The notes under the pieces are model-generated. The model saw only the letters and a list, made by a program, of their open reading frames with translations. It had not been told where the DNA came from and ran no database searches. Source: Streptomyces sindenensis (GTDB lineage Bacteria > Actinomycetota > Actinomycetes > Streptomycetales > Streptomycetaceae). From it: a DNA stretch of 64,000 bases. Location: contig NZ_BMSG01000015.1 of the NCBI RefSeq assembly GCF_014649035.1, forward strand, positions 62,001-126,000, written 5' to 3'. The position numbers and the translations under genes were made by a program. Shown here piece after piece: positions 49,823 through 57,887 of this stretch; the first letter of the stretch is position 1; each line of letters begins with the position of its first letter.

Positions 49823-50898
49823 GCCGGTCTCCTTCCCAGCCTGCCGACCGCAGGCCGCAGCGGAACGTCCAGTGCGTCGTACAGGCCCGGTTCCGCGTCC
49901 ACCAGCCAGTCGATCGCCGAGACGAGCCGCCCGACAGCGGTGGCGTTCCCGCCCGCCGACCGGTTCTCGTCCTCGTCCAAGGCCTCGACCGTCACCTCGA
50001 TACGGGGACGCCCCTCGATCACCACCCGATGCGCGCCGACCCCGTCGGGCGGCGACGGCCAGGCCGGGGCGCACGACGCGTGGATCCGGGTGACGTGCTC
50101 GATGACGATGCGGGGCTCGCCGCCCACGATGCCCTGCACCTCGAAGCGCACGGCGCCCTGGGTGCCCGCCGCGAACTCGCCCATCGTGCGCGTGGTCACC
50201 GCCGTCTCCAGCGCCCGGCGGTCCAGCGTCTCGCGGATCTCGTCCAGTTCGACGCCCAGCGCCCGCGCCATCAGACGGATCTGGCCACCCCACACCATCG
50301 TCGGAACGCCCTCCGCCAGCATCAGCGGCTGGTAGTCCATCGGATGCCCCATCCCGATCAGATGGCGGACCGAATCCTCCTGATCGTACGTGGAGTAGTC
50401 GAAGATCTCCTGGCAGCGGATGACGTCCACCTCGGTCCCGAGGCCGCTGATCAGCAGCGGCAGGACGTCGTTGCCCCAGCCGGGGTCGACACCGGAGACG
50501 AAGAGGGAGCCACCGCCCTCGGCGACGGCCGCCACGATCGGGTCCCGCAGCTCGGGCGGGGCGTTGCGCTGGTCGTAGAGCGGATAGAGGGAGGGCGTGA
50601 CGACCACCGCGCCGGCCCGGATCGCCCGGCCGATGTCGGCCAGGGCGTCATCGGGACGGATGTCGCCGGAGGCCGCGTAGACCACCGCCCGGGGCCGGGC
50701 GGCCAGGACGGCGGCGATGTCGTCGGTGGCCGCGACCCCGAGCGTGCGCCCGAGACCGCCGAGTTCGCCCGCGTCGCGGCCGACCTTGGCGGGATCGTGC
50801 ACGAGGACGGCGGCGAGTGTCAGCGCCGGATGGGCCTCGACGGCGCGGACCGCCGCGCGGCCGACGTTGCCGGTACCCCAGACAACCGTGGGAATCAT
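49819..50898 (-). CDS. DapB-like NAD(P)H-dependent dehydrogenase
   Basis: The 359-aa protein has an N-terminal Rossmann motif VVWGTGNVGRAAVRAV and a YAASGDIRPDDALAD region. It matches the actinobacterial dihydrodipicolinate-reductase-like family that is longer than DapB and related to amine dehydrogenases such as 2,4-diaminopentanoate dehydrogenase. SGVDPGWGNDVLPLL is a family hallmark. The substrate is unknown; such proteins are common near sterol, terpene or aromatic catabolic genes. It heads a two-gene operon with the AhpD-like protein. Confidence 0.78.
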   Translation of the reverse strand: MIPTVVWGTGNVGRAAVRAVEAHPALTLAAVLVHDPAKVGRDAGELGGLGRTLGVAATDDIAAVLAARPRAVVYAASGDIRPDDALADIGRAIRAGAVVVTPSLYPLYDQRNAPPELRDPIVAAVAEGGGSLFVSGVDPGWGNDVLPLLISGLGTEVDVIRCQEIFDYSTYDQEDSVRHLIGMGHPMDYQPLMLAEGVPTMVWGGQIRLMARALGVELDEIRETLDRRALETAVTTRTMGEFAAGTQGAVRFEVQGIVGGEPRIVIEHVTRIHASCAPAWPSPPDGVGAHRVVIEGRPRIEVTVEALDEDENRSAGGNATAVGRLVSAIDWLVDAEPGLYDALDVPLRPAVGRLGRRPA

Positions 50899-50971
50899 GC
50901 GCGGAGGGTAGCTCCGGGGTCTTGCACTTCCCAGAGCCGTGCACCACCGAATCCCCGGGGGGAAAAGGGGT

Positions 50972-51008
50972 GTTCCCGGGCCGGCGGGGGATCCGCCGGC
51001 CCGGGAAC
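50972..51008 (-). terminator. Hairpin after the glucanase gene
   Basis: Perfect 16-bp stem (50972-50987, 50993-51008) with a 5-nt loop, 12 bp downstream of the leftward stop at 51021. Confidence 0.85.
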
Positions 51009-51020
51009 CGTTCAGGGGGT

Positions 51021-53972
51021 TCAGCGCTTGGCGCGGACGCCGTTCGGGGTGCCGGAGATCGTGAACTGCGAACCCGGCTCGATCAGCACATGGCCGTCGC
51101 GCGAGTCGGTGATCGTCACGTCGGTGAGCGTCGCGTTGCCGCGCGCGCCGCCCATCGCGAGGATGCCGGAGCCGTTGTCGGACTGGTCGATCCGCACGTT
51201 CTGGATCTTGACGTCCGGCATCAGCCCGCCGCCCGTCTTGAACTGGATGCCGTCATAGGTGGAGTCGACGATGTCCGTGTCGCGGATCGTGACTCCGGGG
51301 ATCGGCAGGTTCTGCGGGAAGAGCGTGATGGCACCGAACTCCTGGTCCTCGTTCCAGAAGGCTCCGCCGGTGCGGTAGAGGCCGTTGTTGGCGATCAGCG
51401 TCTGCCCGGAGAAGGGCAGCGGGTCGTGGTCGGTCGCCAGCATGATGGCCGGGTAGTTCATGGTGTCGGAGATCAGGTTGTTCTCGATTCTGTTGTCGTA
51501 ACCGCCGTAGATCGCGATGCCGTTGGCGCGCCACGGGAGCTGGATGGTGTTGTTGCGGAAGCTGTTGTCGTGGCCGATGTCGACGGACCGGTCCTTGACG
51601 TACTTGCTGGACCAGACGGCGAGCGCGTCATCGCCGGTGTTGCGGAACGACGAGTTGTAGACTGTGGAATTGCGGGTGCCGTTGGCGAAGTTGATGCCGT
51701 CCGCGTACGTGTTGCGGATCCGCATCCCGGTGAACTCGACGCCGTCGCCCGGGTTCCACAGCTCCTGGATGTTGTCGAAGTCGCGCCCGGCCCAGACGCC
51801 CACGTTGGCGTGCTCGATCCAGACGTTGCTGATCTTCGTGTCCTTGCCGAACCGGCCGTTGAGCGCGACGCCGCCCTCGTGGTTGCCGTCACCGCCGCGG
51901 ATCGTGCCCGAGCCGAAGATGGCGATGTCGGAGATGTGCGTGTTCTCGTCGATGTCGAAACCGAAGTTGCCCTCGTGCGGGTGGTTGATGCCGCCCGCCT
52001 CGTGCGGCGGGGTCAGCGTGTAGAGCTGGGAGTGCCACATGCCCGCGCCCCGGATCGTCACGTCCCGGATCCCGACCTGGTTCCACTGGCCCCGGTCGAG
52101 CGGGTCGTCGGTCAGGATCTTCTGCTCCTGGCGCCACTGGCCCGCCGGGATCCACACACAGTCGATCTCGCCGTTCTGGTCCGCCGTCACCGCGCGCTGG
52201 ATGGCGGCCGTGTCGTCGATCCCGTCGTTCGCCACCGCACCGTACGTCGTGATGGAGACACAGCCGGACGGCTGCGAGGCGGGCGCGGCCACCTGCTCCA
52301 GGTCGATCAGGTCGATGATGTGGAAGGCGGCGTTGTCGCTCGCGTCCCGCTGGAGGCGGAACTTCGTTCCCGCCGGGTAGGTCTCGGTGAGCAGGGCGTG
52401 GGACTCGTCGAACAGCCGCCGCGCGTCGCCGCCCGGTGTGTTGGTGAGCCCCTCGGGGCTGTCGGTGTTCCCGTACAGCCAGCTGTGCTTCGAGGAGAGG
52501 CCGAGCTTGCGGACGAACTCGCCGTCGGCGTACAGGCTGATGGTCGCCTCGCGGCCGCCGCCACCCGGGGCGTCCGGGACGGAGTTGCGGACGACGATCG
52601 AGTTCGCCGGGGCGGTCGAGGTGAACTCCACGTACTCACCGGTGGAGTTGAGCCGCACCGACTCGCGGCCGGAGGACTCGGTGGCGAAGTTGGTGTGTCC
52701 GAAGGTGCGTTCGGCGTCGGACTGGAGCAGCGTGCCTTCGTAGTCGGCCTTCTCCGCCTCCAGCTCGGTGTACGGGACGGCCGCGCCGCGACCGACCACG
52801 ATGGACCGGGCGAAGGTGTTGTTGGTCTCGCTGGTCTCCGTGACCAGGTTCGTGGCGTCGGCGGTGGCGGTCAGGGTCGCGCCGCCGCTCGCCGCCGTCC
52901 AGCTGCCGCCGAGGGTGACGTCGGCGGTCGCACCCGCGGCGATGGCCGGGGTGGTGCCGCCCAGCGTGGTGGAACCGACGGTCAGCCGGGTGACCGTGCC
53001 CGCGCTCACCGCGCTGGTGCCGCGGTTGTGCACGGCCACGGTGAAGGTGACCGTCGCGCCGACGGCCGGGTTGGCCGGGCTGGAGGTGATGGAGCGGACC
53101 TCCAGGTCCGGGCCGGGGCTCTGGCCGACCACCAGCGGGGAGGTGGTGGTGCGGCTGTTGTTGGTGTCGTCCGACTCGACGACCGTGTCGGTCGGGTCCA
53201 CCAGCGCCGAGACGGTGTACGACCCCTGCGGCCGCTTGCCGACCTCGACCGAGACCGGGGCCGAGGCCCCGGCCGCGAGGGGGCCGACCGGGGCGCTGCC
53301 CACGACCACGCCGCCCAGGCTCACGTTGACGGTGGTCGCGGGGGAGGCGGCCGACCCGGCGTTGCGGACGGTCCCTTCGACGGTGATGTCGTCCGTCTCG
53401 GACGGGGACGACGGGCTCCAGGACAGTGCGCTCACGGTCAGGTCCGGGTTGGGCGCCGGCGTCCCGAACACCTGGATCTCGGCGACCTGGGCGCCGGGCG
53501 CCTCGGTGTTGGAGAAGAACTTCAGCTGGAGGTCGGCGACCCGGGCGTCCACCGGGATGGTCACGGTGTTCTGGTGGGAGCCGGGGGTGAACACATAGCC
53601 GGCGCGGGCGCGCAGCGAGGTGAAGGCGGTGCCGTCCTGCGTCCGTCCGAGCACCTGGATGTCCTGCGTCCGGGTGGCCCAGATCGGGTCCGGGTTGAGC
53701 TTGACGACCACGGACTCCAGGTCCGCGTCCGCCCCGAGCTTCACCGTCAGGTCGGCGGGGTGCCCGTTGGACTCCCAGTAGCTGTCGACCTTGCCGTCGT
53801 TCGCGTTAGAAGCCGGGTATCCACCGTGGGATCCGCTGGCGGTGACGGTCTTGCCCCGCGCGAGGTCGGTCGCCTCGGCCGCGCTCGCGGTGACGGGCAG
53901 GAGCCCGGCGGAGATCAGTCCGGCTGTCAGCAGCCCGGCGACCGTCCGTCCGGTGAGTCGCTTCCATCTCAT
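51021..53972 (-). CDS. Secreted multidomain alpha-1,3-glucanase-like enzyme (GH87/mycodextranase type)
   Basis: The 983-aa protein has a Sec signal (about 1-32, SASAAE), an F5/8-type C discoidin domain (about 35-170, KTVTASGSHGGYPASNANDG), two CARDB-type beta domains (about 175-275 and 285-390, both with SDDTNNS or SETNNT endings), a carbohydrate-binding domain (CBM6/35-like, about 395-545) and a right-handed beta-helix catalytic part (about 550-983; YGAVANDGIDDTAAIQRAV, GINFANGTRNST, NTGDDALAVWSS). This architecture fits GH87 alpha-1,3-glucanase. GTG at 53990 is an alternative start. Confidence 0.85.
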   Translation of the reverse strand: MRWKRLTGRTVAGLLTAGLISAGLLPVTASAAEATDLARGKTVTASGSHGGYPASNANDGKVDSYWESNGHPADLTVKLGADADLESVVVKLNPDPIWATRTQDIQVLGRTQDGTAFTSLRARAGYVFTPGSHQNTVTIPVDARVADLQLKFFSNTEAPGAQVAEIQVFGTPAPNPDLTVSALSWSPSSPSETDDITVEGTVRNAGSAASPATTVNVSLGGVVVGSAPVGPLAAGASAPVSVEVGKRPQGSYTVSALVDPTDTVVESDDTNNSRTTTSPLVVGQSPGPDLEVRSITSSPANPAVGATVTFTVAVHNRGTSAVSAGTVTRLTVGSTTLGGTTPAIAAGATADVTLGGSWTAASGGATLTATADATNLVTETSETNNTFARSIVVGRGAAVPYTELEAEKADYEGTLLQSDAERTFGHTNFATESSGRESVRLNSTGEYVEFTSTAPANSIVVRNSVPDAPGGGGREATISLYADGEFVRKLGLSSKHSWLYGNTDSPEGLTNTPGGDARRLFDESHALLTETYPAGTKFRLQRDASDNAAFHIIDLIDLEQVAAPASQPSGCVSITTYGAVANDGIDDTAAIQRAVTADQNGEIDCVWIPAGQWRQEQKILTDDPLDRGQWNQVGIRDVTIRGAGMWHSQLYTLTPPHEAGGINHPHEGNFGFDIDENTHISDIAIFGSGTIRGGDGNHEGGVALNGRFGKDTKISNVWIEHANVGVWAGRDFDNIQELWNPGDGVEFTGMRIRNTYADGINFANGTRNSTVYNSSFRNTGDDALAVWSSKYVKDRSVDIGHDNSFRNNTIQLPWRANGIAIYGGYDNRIENNLISDTMNYPAIMLATDHDPLPFSGQTLIANNGLYRTGGAFWNEDQEFGAITLFPQNLPIPGVTIRDTDIVDSTYDGIQFKTGGGLMPDVKIQNVRIDQSDNGSGILAMGGARGNATLTDVTITDSRDGHVLIEPGSQFTISGTPNGVRAKR

Positions 53973-54057
53973 GATGTCCTCTGCTTCCACAAGATTTGAG
54001 CCTGCAAGTCAATTTTTTGCGGTCAGAGGTTCACAGATTTCTGCGCTGCTTCGGATT

Positions 54058-54063
54058 TGTCAA
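54058..54063 (-). promoter_or_regulatory. -35-like TTGACA upstream of the glucanase gene
   Basis: On the minus strand a TTGACA lies about 90 bp before the ATG; the -10 is weak (AAATCT, 17 bp spacer). The 60 bp nearest the start are unusually A/T-rich. Confidence 0.4.
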
Positions 54064-54136
54064 CGGTCTTCGCATGGTCATGTCATTCGCGTGCGTGATG
54101 CGACGCGGCGTCAGACGTACTCCGGCGCAGGGCTGT

Positions 54137-55033
54137 TCAGCCCGCCGCCACGCCTTCGACCAGCAGCAATGTCAGATCCACCGCCGCCACGGCCACCGCT
54201 CCGGCGAGCGCCGCCTTGCGCCAGCGCCGGCCGAGTGCCGGGCCCACGAGCGCCGCCGCCCCAGCCAGGGCGAGTGCCGCCGCGCCCCTGGCGCCCACCG
54301 GCCCGGGCGGCCCGAGTGCCAGCACCGCCGTCGCCCCGAGGAGCGGCAGCGGCAGCAGCAGCCGGGTCCCCGTGTCGCCCAGCCGGTGCGGAAGGCCCAG
54401 GATCCCGGCCGCCCGGTCCGCCGCGATGTCCGGGAGCGTGTCGGCCAGATGTGCCGCGAACCCGAGCAGGGCCCCGGCCGCCACCGTCCACCACCGGGGA
54501 GCCGGCCCGCCCGGCAGCGAGAGGTTGACGGCGGCGGGCAGGGCGCCGAACCCGGCCACGTACGGCAGCCACGACAGGGCGGTCGCCTTGAGGCGCAGGT
54601 TGTAGAGCCAGGCGGCCGCGACCGCGGCGAGGTGCACCGTACCGGCGAGAACCCCGCAGGCCAGCGAGAGCAGTACGCACACGGTGAGCGCGGCCGTCGC
54701 CGCCACCCACACCGTGCCCGCCCCGACCGTGCCGTCGGACGCGGGCTTCCCCCGGCGCCCGGCCCGGGCGTCGCGCCGCGCGTCGTACGCGTCGTTGCAC
54801 CAGCCGACCGAGAGCTGCCCGGTCAGTACGGCCGCCGTGACCAGCGCGGAACGCGGAACGCCGAGGCCGGAGCCGAGGGCGAGGGCGCAGGTGAGCGCCG
54901 TCACCGCGAGTGCGGGACCGGGGTGGCACGCGAGCGCGAGCCCCGCGACCCGGCCGCCCCGCCGCCCGGCACCGGTCGGAGGGGCGTCGACCGGAACGGA
55001 ACCCGCGGGGCTCACCCTCTCCGTGGCGTCCAT
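54137..55033 (-). CDS. UbiA-family prenyltransferase
   Basis: The 298-aa membrane protein has about eight helices and both Asp motifs of UbiA enzymes: N80-DAYDARRD (NDxxDxxxD) and DTLPDIAAD. It should transfer a prenyl group to an aromatic acceptor in the membrane. It is divergent from the srsABC-like genes with 118 bp between starts, suggesting a shared product such as a prenylated phenolic lipid or quinone; this is inference. No matching prenyl synthase is next to it. Confidence 0.88.
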   Translation of the reverse strand: MDATERVSPAGSVPVDAPPTGAGRRGGRVAGLALACHPGPALAVTALTCALALGSGLGVPRSALVTAAVLTGQLSVGWCNDAYDARRDARAGRRGKPASDGTVGAGTVWVAATAALTVCVLLSLACGVLAGTVHLAAVAAAWLYNLRLKATALSWLPYVAGFGALPAAVNLSLPGGPAPRWWTVAAGALLGFAAHLADTLPDIAADRAAGILGLPHRLGDTGTRLLLPLPLLGATAVLALGPPGPVGARGAAALALAGAAALVGPALGRRWRKAALAGAVAVAAVDLTLLLVEGVAAG

Positions 55034-55151
55034 CGGGCGATCGTAGGGGGCTGCCGCCCCGTCAATGCCACGACCGGGCGGGTCTTTTGCGCCGTTTCGC
55101 ACCATATTGCGGGCAGGATGGGGGCATGACGCCACCGAAACAGGAGGCAGG

Positions 55152-56204
55152 ATGACCCGCATCGCCGCGGTGCACGGGGCTCTGCCGTCGCACCGTCACA
55201 CCCAGGGCGAGGTCACCGACATGGTGGCCCGGACCTGCCTGCCGCCCGGCGCCGACCGCCGCGTCCTCGACCGGCTCCACGAGAACGCCCGGGTCCGCAG
55301 CCGGCACACCGTGCTGCCGCTGGACGGCTACGGCGACCTCGACGGCTTCGGACCCTCCAACGACGTGTTCATCCGGTCCGCCGTCGATCTGGGCGCCCAG
55401 GCCGTACGCGGCGCGCTCCGGACGGCGGGGCTGCGCCCCACCGACGTCGACCTGCTGATGTTCACCTCCGTCACCGGCATCGCCGCCCCCTCGATCGACG
55501 CCCGGCTCGTCACCCGCCTCGGAATGCGGTCCGACGTCAAACGGCTGCCCGTCTTCGGTCTCGGCTGCGTCGCCGGAGCCGCCGGAACGGCCCGGCTGCA
55601 CGACTACCTCCTCGGCCGCCCCGACGACGTGGCCGTGCTCCTGTCCGTCGAGCTCTGCTCCCTCACCTTCCAGCGCCACGACACCTCGCCCGCCAATCTC
55701 GTCGCGACCGCGCTGTTCGGGGACGGGGCGGCCGCCGTCGTCGCCCTCGGCGGCCGCCGGGCCGTCGCCGGACCCGAGATCGTGGCCACCCGCAGCCGGA
55801 TGTACCCGGACACCGAGCACGTCATGGGCTGGGACATCGGCTCCACCGGATTCCGCGTCGTCCTCGATCCCGGCGTGCCCGACGTCGTACGCCGCTATCT
55901 CGCCGACGACGTACGGGAGTTCCTCGGCGAACACGGCCTCAAACCGAAGGACATCGCCCACTGGGTCTGCCACCCGGGCGGCCCGAAGGTCCTGGAGGCG
56001 GTGACCGAGGTCCTCGACCTGCGCGACGGGGCGCTCGACGTCACCTGGCGCTCCCTGGCCGACATCGGCAACCTGTCCTCGTCCTCGGTCCTGCACGTCC
56101 TGCGGGACACCATCGAACAGTGCCGGCCGGAGCCGGGCACCCCCGGACTGCTGCTCGCCATGGGCCCGGGGTTCTGCTGCGAACTGGTGCTGCTGCGCTG
56201 GTAG
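55152..56204 (+). CDS. srsA: Type III polyketide synthase, SrsA-like (alkylresorcinol synthase)
   Basis: The 350-aa enzyme has the chalcone-synthase fold with the catalytic triad Cys139 (VFGLGCVAGAAG), His274 (WVCHPGGPKV) and Asn307 (DIGNLSSSS), and the final GPGFCCELVLLRW. Followed by a methyltransferase and a flavin hydroxylase, it matches srsABC of S. griseus, where SrsA condenses fatty acyl-CoA with malonyl- and methylmalonyl-CoA to alkylresorcinols. Phenolic lipids from that pathway lower penicillin sensitivity. CAGGAGG precedes the ATG. Confidence 0.93.
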   Translation: MTRIAAVHGALPSHRHTQGEVTDMVARTCLPPGADRRVLDRLHENARVRSRHTVLPLDGYGDLDGFGPSNDVFIRSAVDLGAQAVRGALRTAGLRPTDVDLLMFTSVTGIAAPSIDARLVTRLGMRSDVKRLPVFGLGCVAGAAGTARLHDYLLGRPDDVAVLLSVELCSLTFQRHDTSPANLVATALFGDGAAAVVALGGRRAVAGPEIVATRSRMYPDTEHVMGWDIGSTGFRVVLDPGVPDVVRRYLADDVREFLGEHGLKPKDIAHWVCHPGGPKVLEAVTEVLDLRDGALDVTWRSLADIGNLSSSSVLHVLRDTIEQCRPEPGTPGLLLAMGPGFCCELVLLRW

Positions 56205-56217
56205 GAAGGAACGGCCC

Positions 56218-56745
56218 ATGACCTGGTACACCGCTCTCGTGCTCGCCGTCGCCGCCGAGCGCCTCGCCGAACTCGCGGCGGCCCGCCGCAACACCCGCTG
56301 GAGCCTCGCCCGGGGCGGCGTCGAATCGGGCCGGGAACACTATCCGGCGATGGTCGCGCTGCACACCGCGCTCCTGGCCGGCTGTCTGGCGGAGGTCCAC
56401 CTCGCCGATCGTCCCTTCCCGCCGGTCCTCGGCTGGGCCATGGCCGCCGTCGTCGTGGCCGCGCAGGCGCTGCGCTGGTGGTGCATCCGCACGCTCGGTC
56501 CCCGCTGGAACACCCGCGTCATCGTCGTCCCCGGCCTGCCCCGGGTCACCGGCGGCCCCTACCGGTGGCTGAGCCACCCCAACTACGTCGCCGTCGCCGC
56601 CGAAGGGCTCGCGCTGCCCCTGGTCCACGGGGCGTGGGTGACCGCCCTCGTGTTCACCGCTCTCAACGCCGCGCTCATGGCCGTCCGGATCCGCTGCGAG
56701 GACGGGGCGCTGGCCCGCCTCCCGGCCGTGGACGCACGCACGTGA
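56218..56745 (+). CDS. srsB: ICMT-like membrane O-methyltransferase, SrsB-like
   Basis: The 175-aa protein has four to five hydrophobic segments and the isoprenylcysteine carboxyl methyltransferase motif GPYRWLSHPNYVAVAAE with the RHPxY-like SAM site. In the srs pathway this enzyme methylates a phenolic hydroxyl of the resorcinol. GGAAGGA lies 9 nt before the ATG. The gene is 13 bp after srsA and overlaps srsC, so it is co-expressed. Confidence 0.9.
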   Translation: MTWYTALVLAVAAERLAELAAARRNTRWSLARGGVESGREHYPAMVALHTALLAGCLAEVHLADRPFPPVLGWAMAAVVVAAQALRWWCIRTLGPRWNTRVIVVPGLPRVTGGPYRWLSHPNYVAVAAEGLALPLVHGAWVTALVFTALNAALMAVRIRCEDGALARLPAVDART

Positions 56746-57758
56746 TCGACGTCCTCGTCGCGGGCGGCGGACCAGCAGGCCTCGCCGCCGCGATCCGGGC
56801 CGCCTCCGCGGGCCTGGAAACGGTGGTGATCGAGCCGCGCACCGCCCCCGTCGACAAGGCGTGCGGCGAGGGCATCATGCCCGGCGGCGTCGCGGCCCTG
56901 CGCGACCTCGGCGTGCGGGTGAGGGGCCACGAACTGCGCGGCATCCGCTACACCGACGGCCGGCGCAGCGTGGAGGCGGCCTTCCGGGGCGGCCCGGGGG
57001 CGGGCGTCCGCCGCACCGAACTCCACACCGCTCTCCACGGACGCGCCGCCGCCCTCGGCGTACGCACCGTCGCCGCCAAAGTGGGCGAGATCCGGCAGGA
57101 CGAGCACACCGTCACCGCCGCCGGTCTCACCGCACGGTGGCTCATCGCCGCCGACGGGCTCCACTCGCCGCTGCGCCGCGCCCTGGGCCTCGACCACCCG
57201 GTCCCCGGCCCCGGCCGCTACGGGCTGCGCCGCCACTACCCGCTCGCCCCCTGGACGGACCACGTCGAGGTGCACTGGTCCCGGCACGGCGAGGCGTACG
57301 TGACCCCGGTCGGCGAACGCCTGGTGGGCGTGGCCGTCCTGAGCCGCGACCGCCGCCCCTACGACCAGCACCTCGCCGCCTTCCCCGCCCTCGCGGACCG
57401 CCTCGCGGCCGGCCGGGGCGCCACTCCCGTACGCGGGGCCGGTCCGCTGCGTCAGCGGGCGCTGGGCCGACGGGCCGGGCGCGTCCTGCTCGTCGGTGAC
57501 GCCGCGGGGTACGTGGACGCCCTCACCGGAGAGGGCATCGCCCTCGCGGTCGCCACCGCGACGGCCGCGGTCGACTGCCTGAGCGCCGGGCGGCCCGAGG
57601 ACTACCCCCGCCGCTGGGCGCGGGTCACCCGCCGCTACCGGCTGCTCACCGCGGCCCTGCTGGCCGCCGCGGGACACCCGTCCTCGGGCCGGCTGATCGT
57701 CGGCGCGGCCCACCGGGCCCCCGCCGTCTTCGGCACCGCGGTCCGCGCGCTCCAGTGA
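56742..57758 (+). CDS. srsC: FAD-dependent aromatic hydroxylase, SrsC-like
   Basis: The 338-aa flavoprotein has the group A monooxygenase signatures GGGPAGLAAAIRAASAG (residues 7-23), a DKACGEGIMPGG segment near 40, and GDAAGYVDALTGEGI near 247. In the srs pathway it hydroxylates the alkylresorcinol ring, leading to methoxyhydroquinone lipids. The GTG start shares GTGA with srsB. It is the last gene of the operon; the next gene, an exporter, starts 129 bp further and may have its own promoter. Confidence 0.9.
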   Translation: MIDVLVAGGGPAGLAAAIRAASAGLETVVIEPRTAPVDKACGEGIMPGGVAALRDLGVRVRGHELRGIRYTDGRRSVEAAFRGGPGAGVRRTELHTALHGRAAALGVRTVAAKVGEIRQDEHTVTAAGLTARWLIAADGLHSPLRRALGLDHPVPGPGRYGLRRHYPLAPWTDHVEVHWSRHGEAYVTPVGERLVGVAVLSRDRRPYDQHLAAFPALADRLAAGRGATPVRGAGPLRQRALGRRAGRVLLVGDAAGYVDALTGEGIALAVATATAAVDCLSAGRPEDYPRRWARVTRRYRLLTAALLAAAGHPSSGRLIVGAAHRAPAVFGTAVRALQ

Positions 57759-57887
57759 GGTCGCGGCGGCGTGTGCCGCGGGCCGCCCGCTCGAATGGCA
57801 GGGTCCCCGGTTCCGGCTTAACGTCGATCGGGTGAACGCCCGCGCTCACGCCGGGCACTGTCCTCGGCACGAGAGACGAACTCCATC

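Noticed and set aside
50817..53999. 1060-codon plus-strand open frame
   Set aside because: Antisense of the glucanase gene, which has a clear signal peptide and domains on the other strand.
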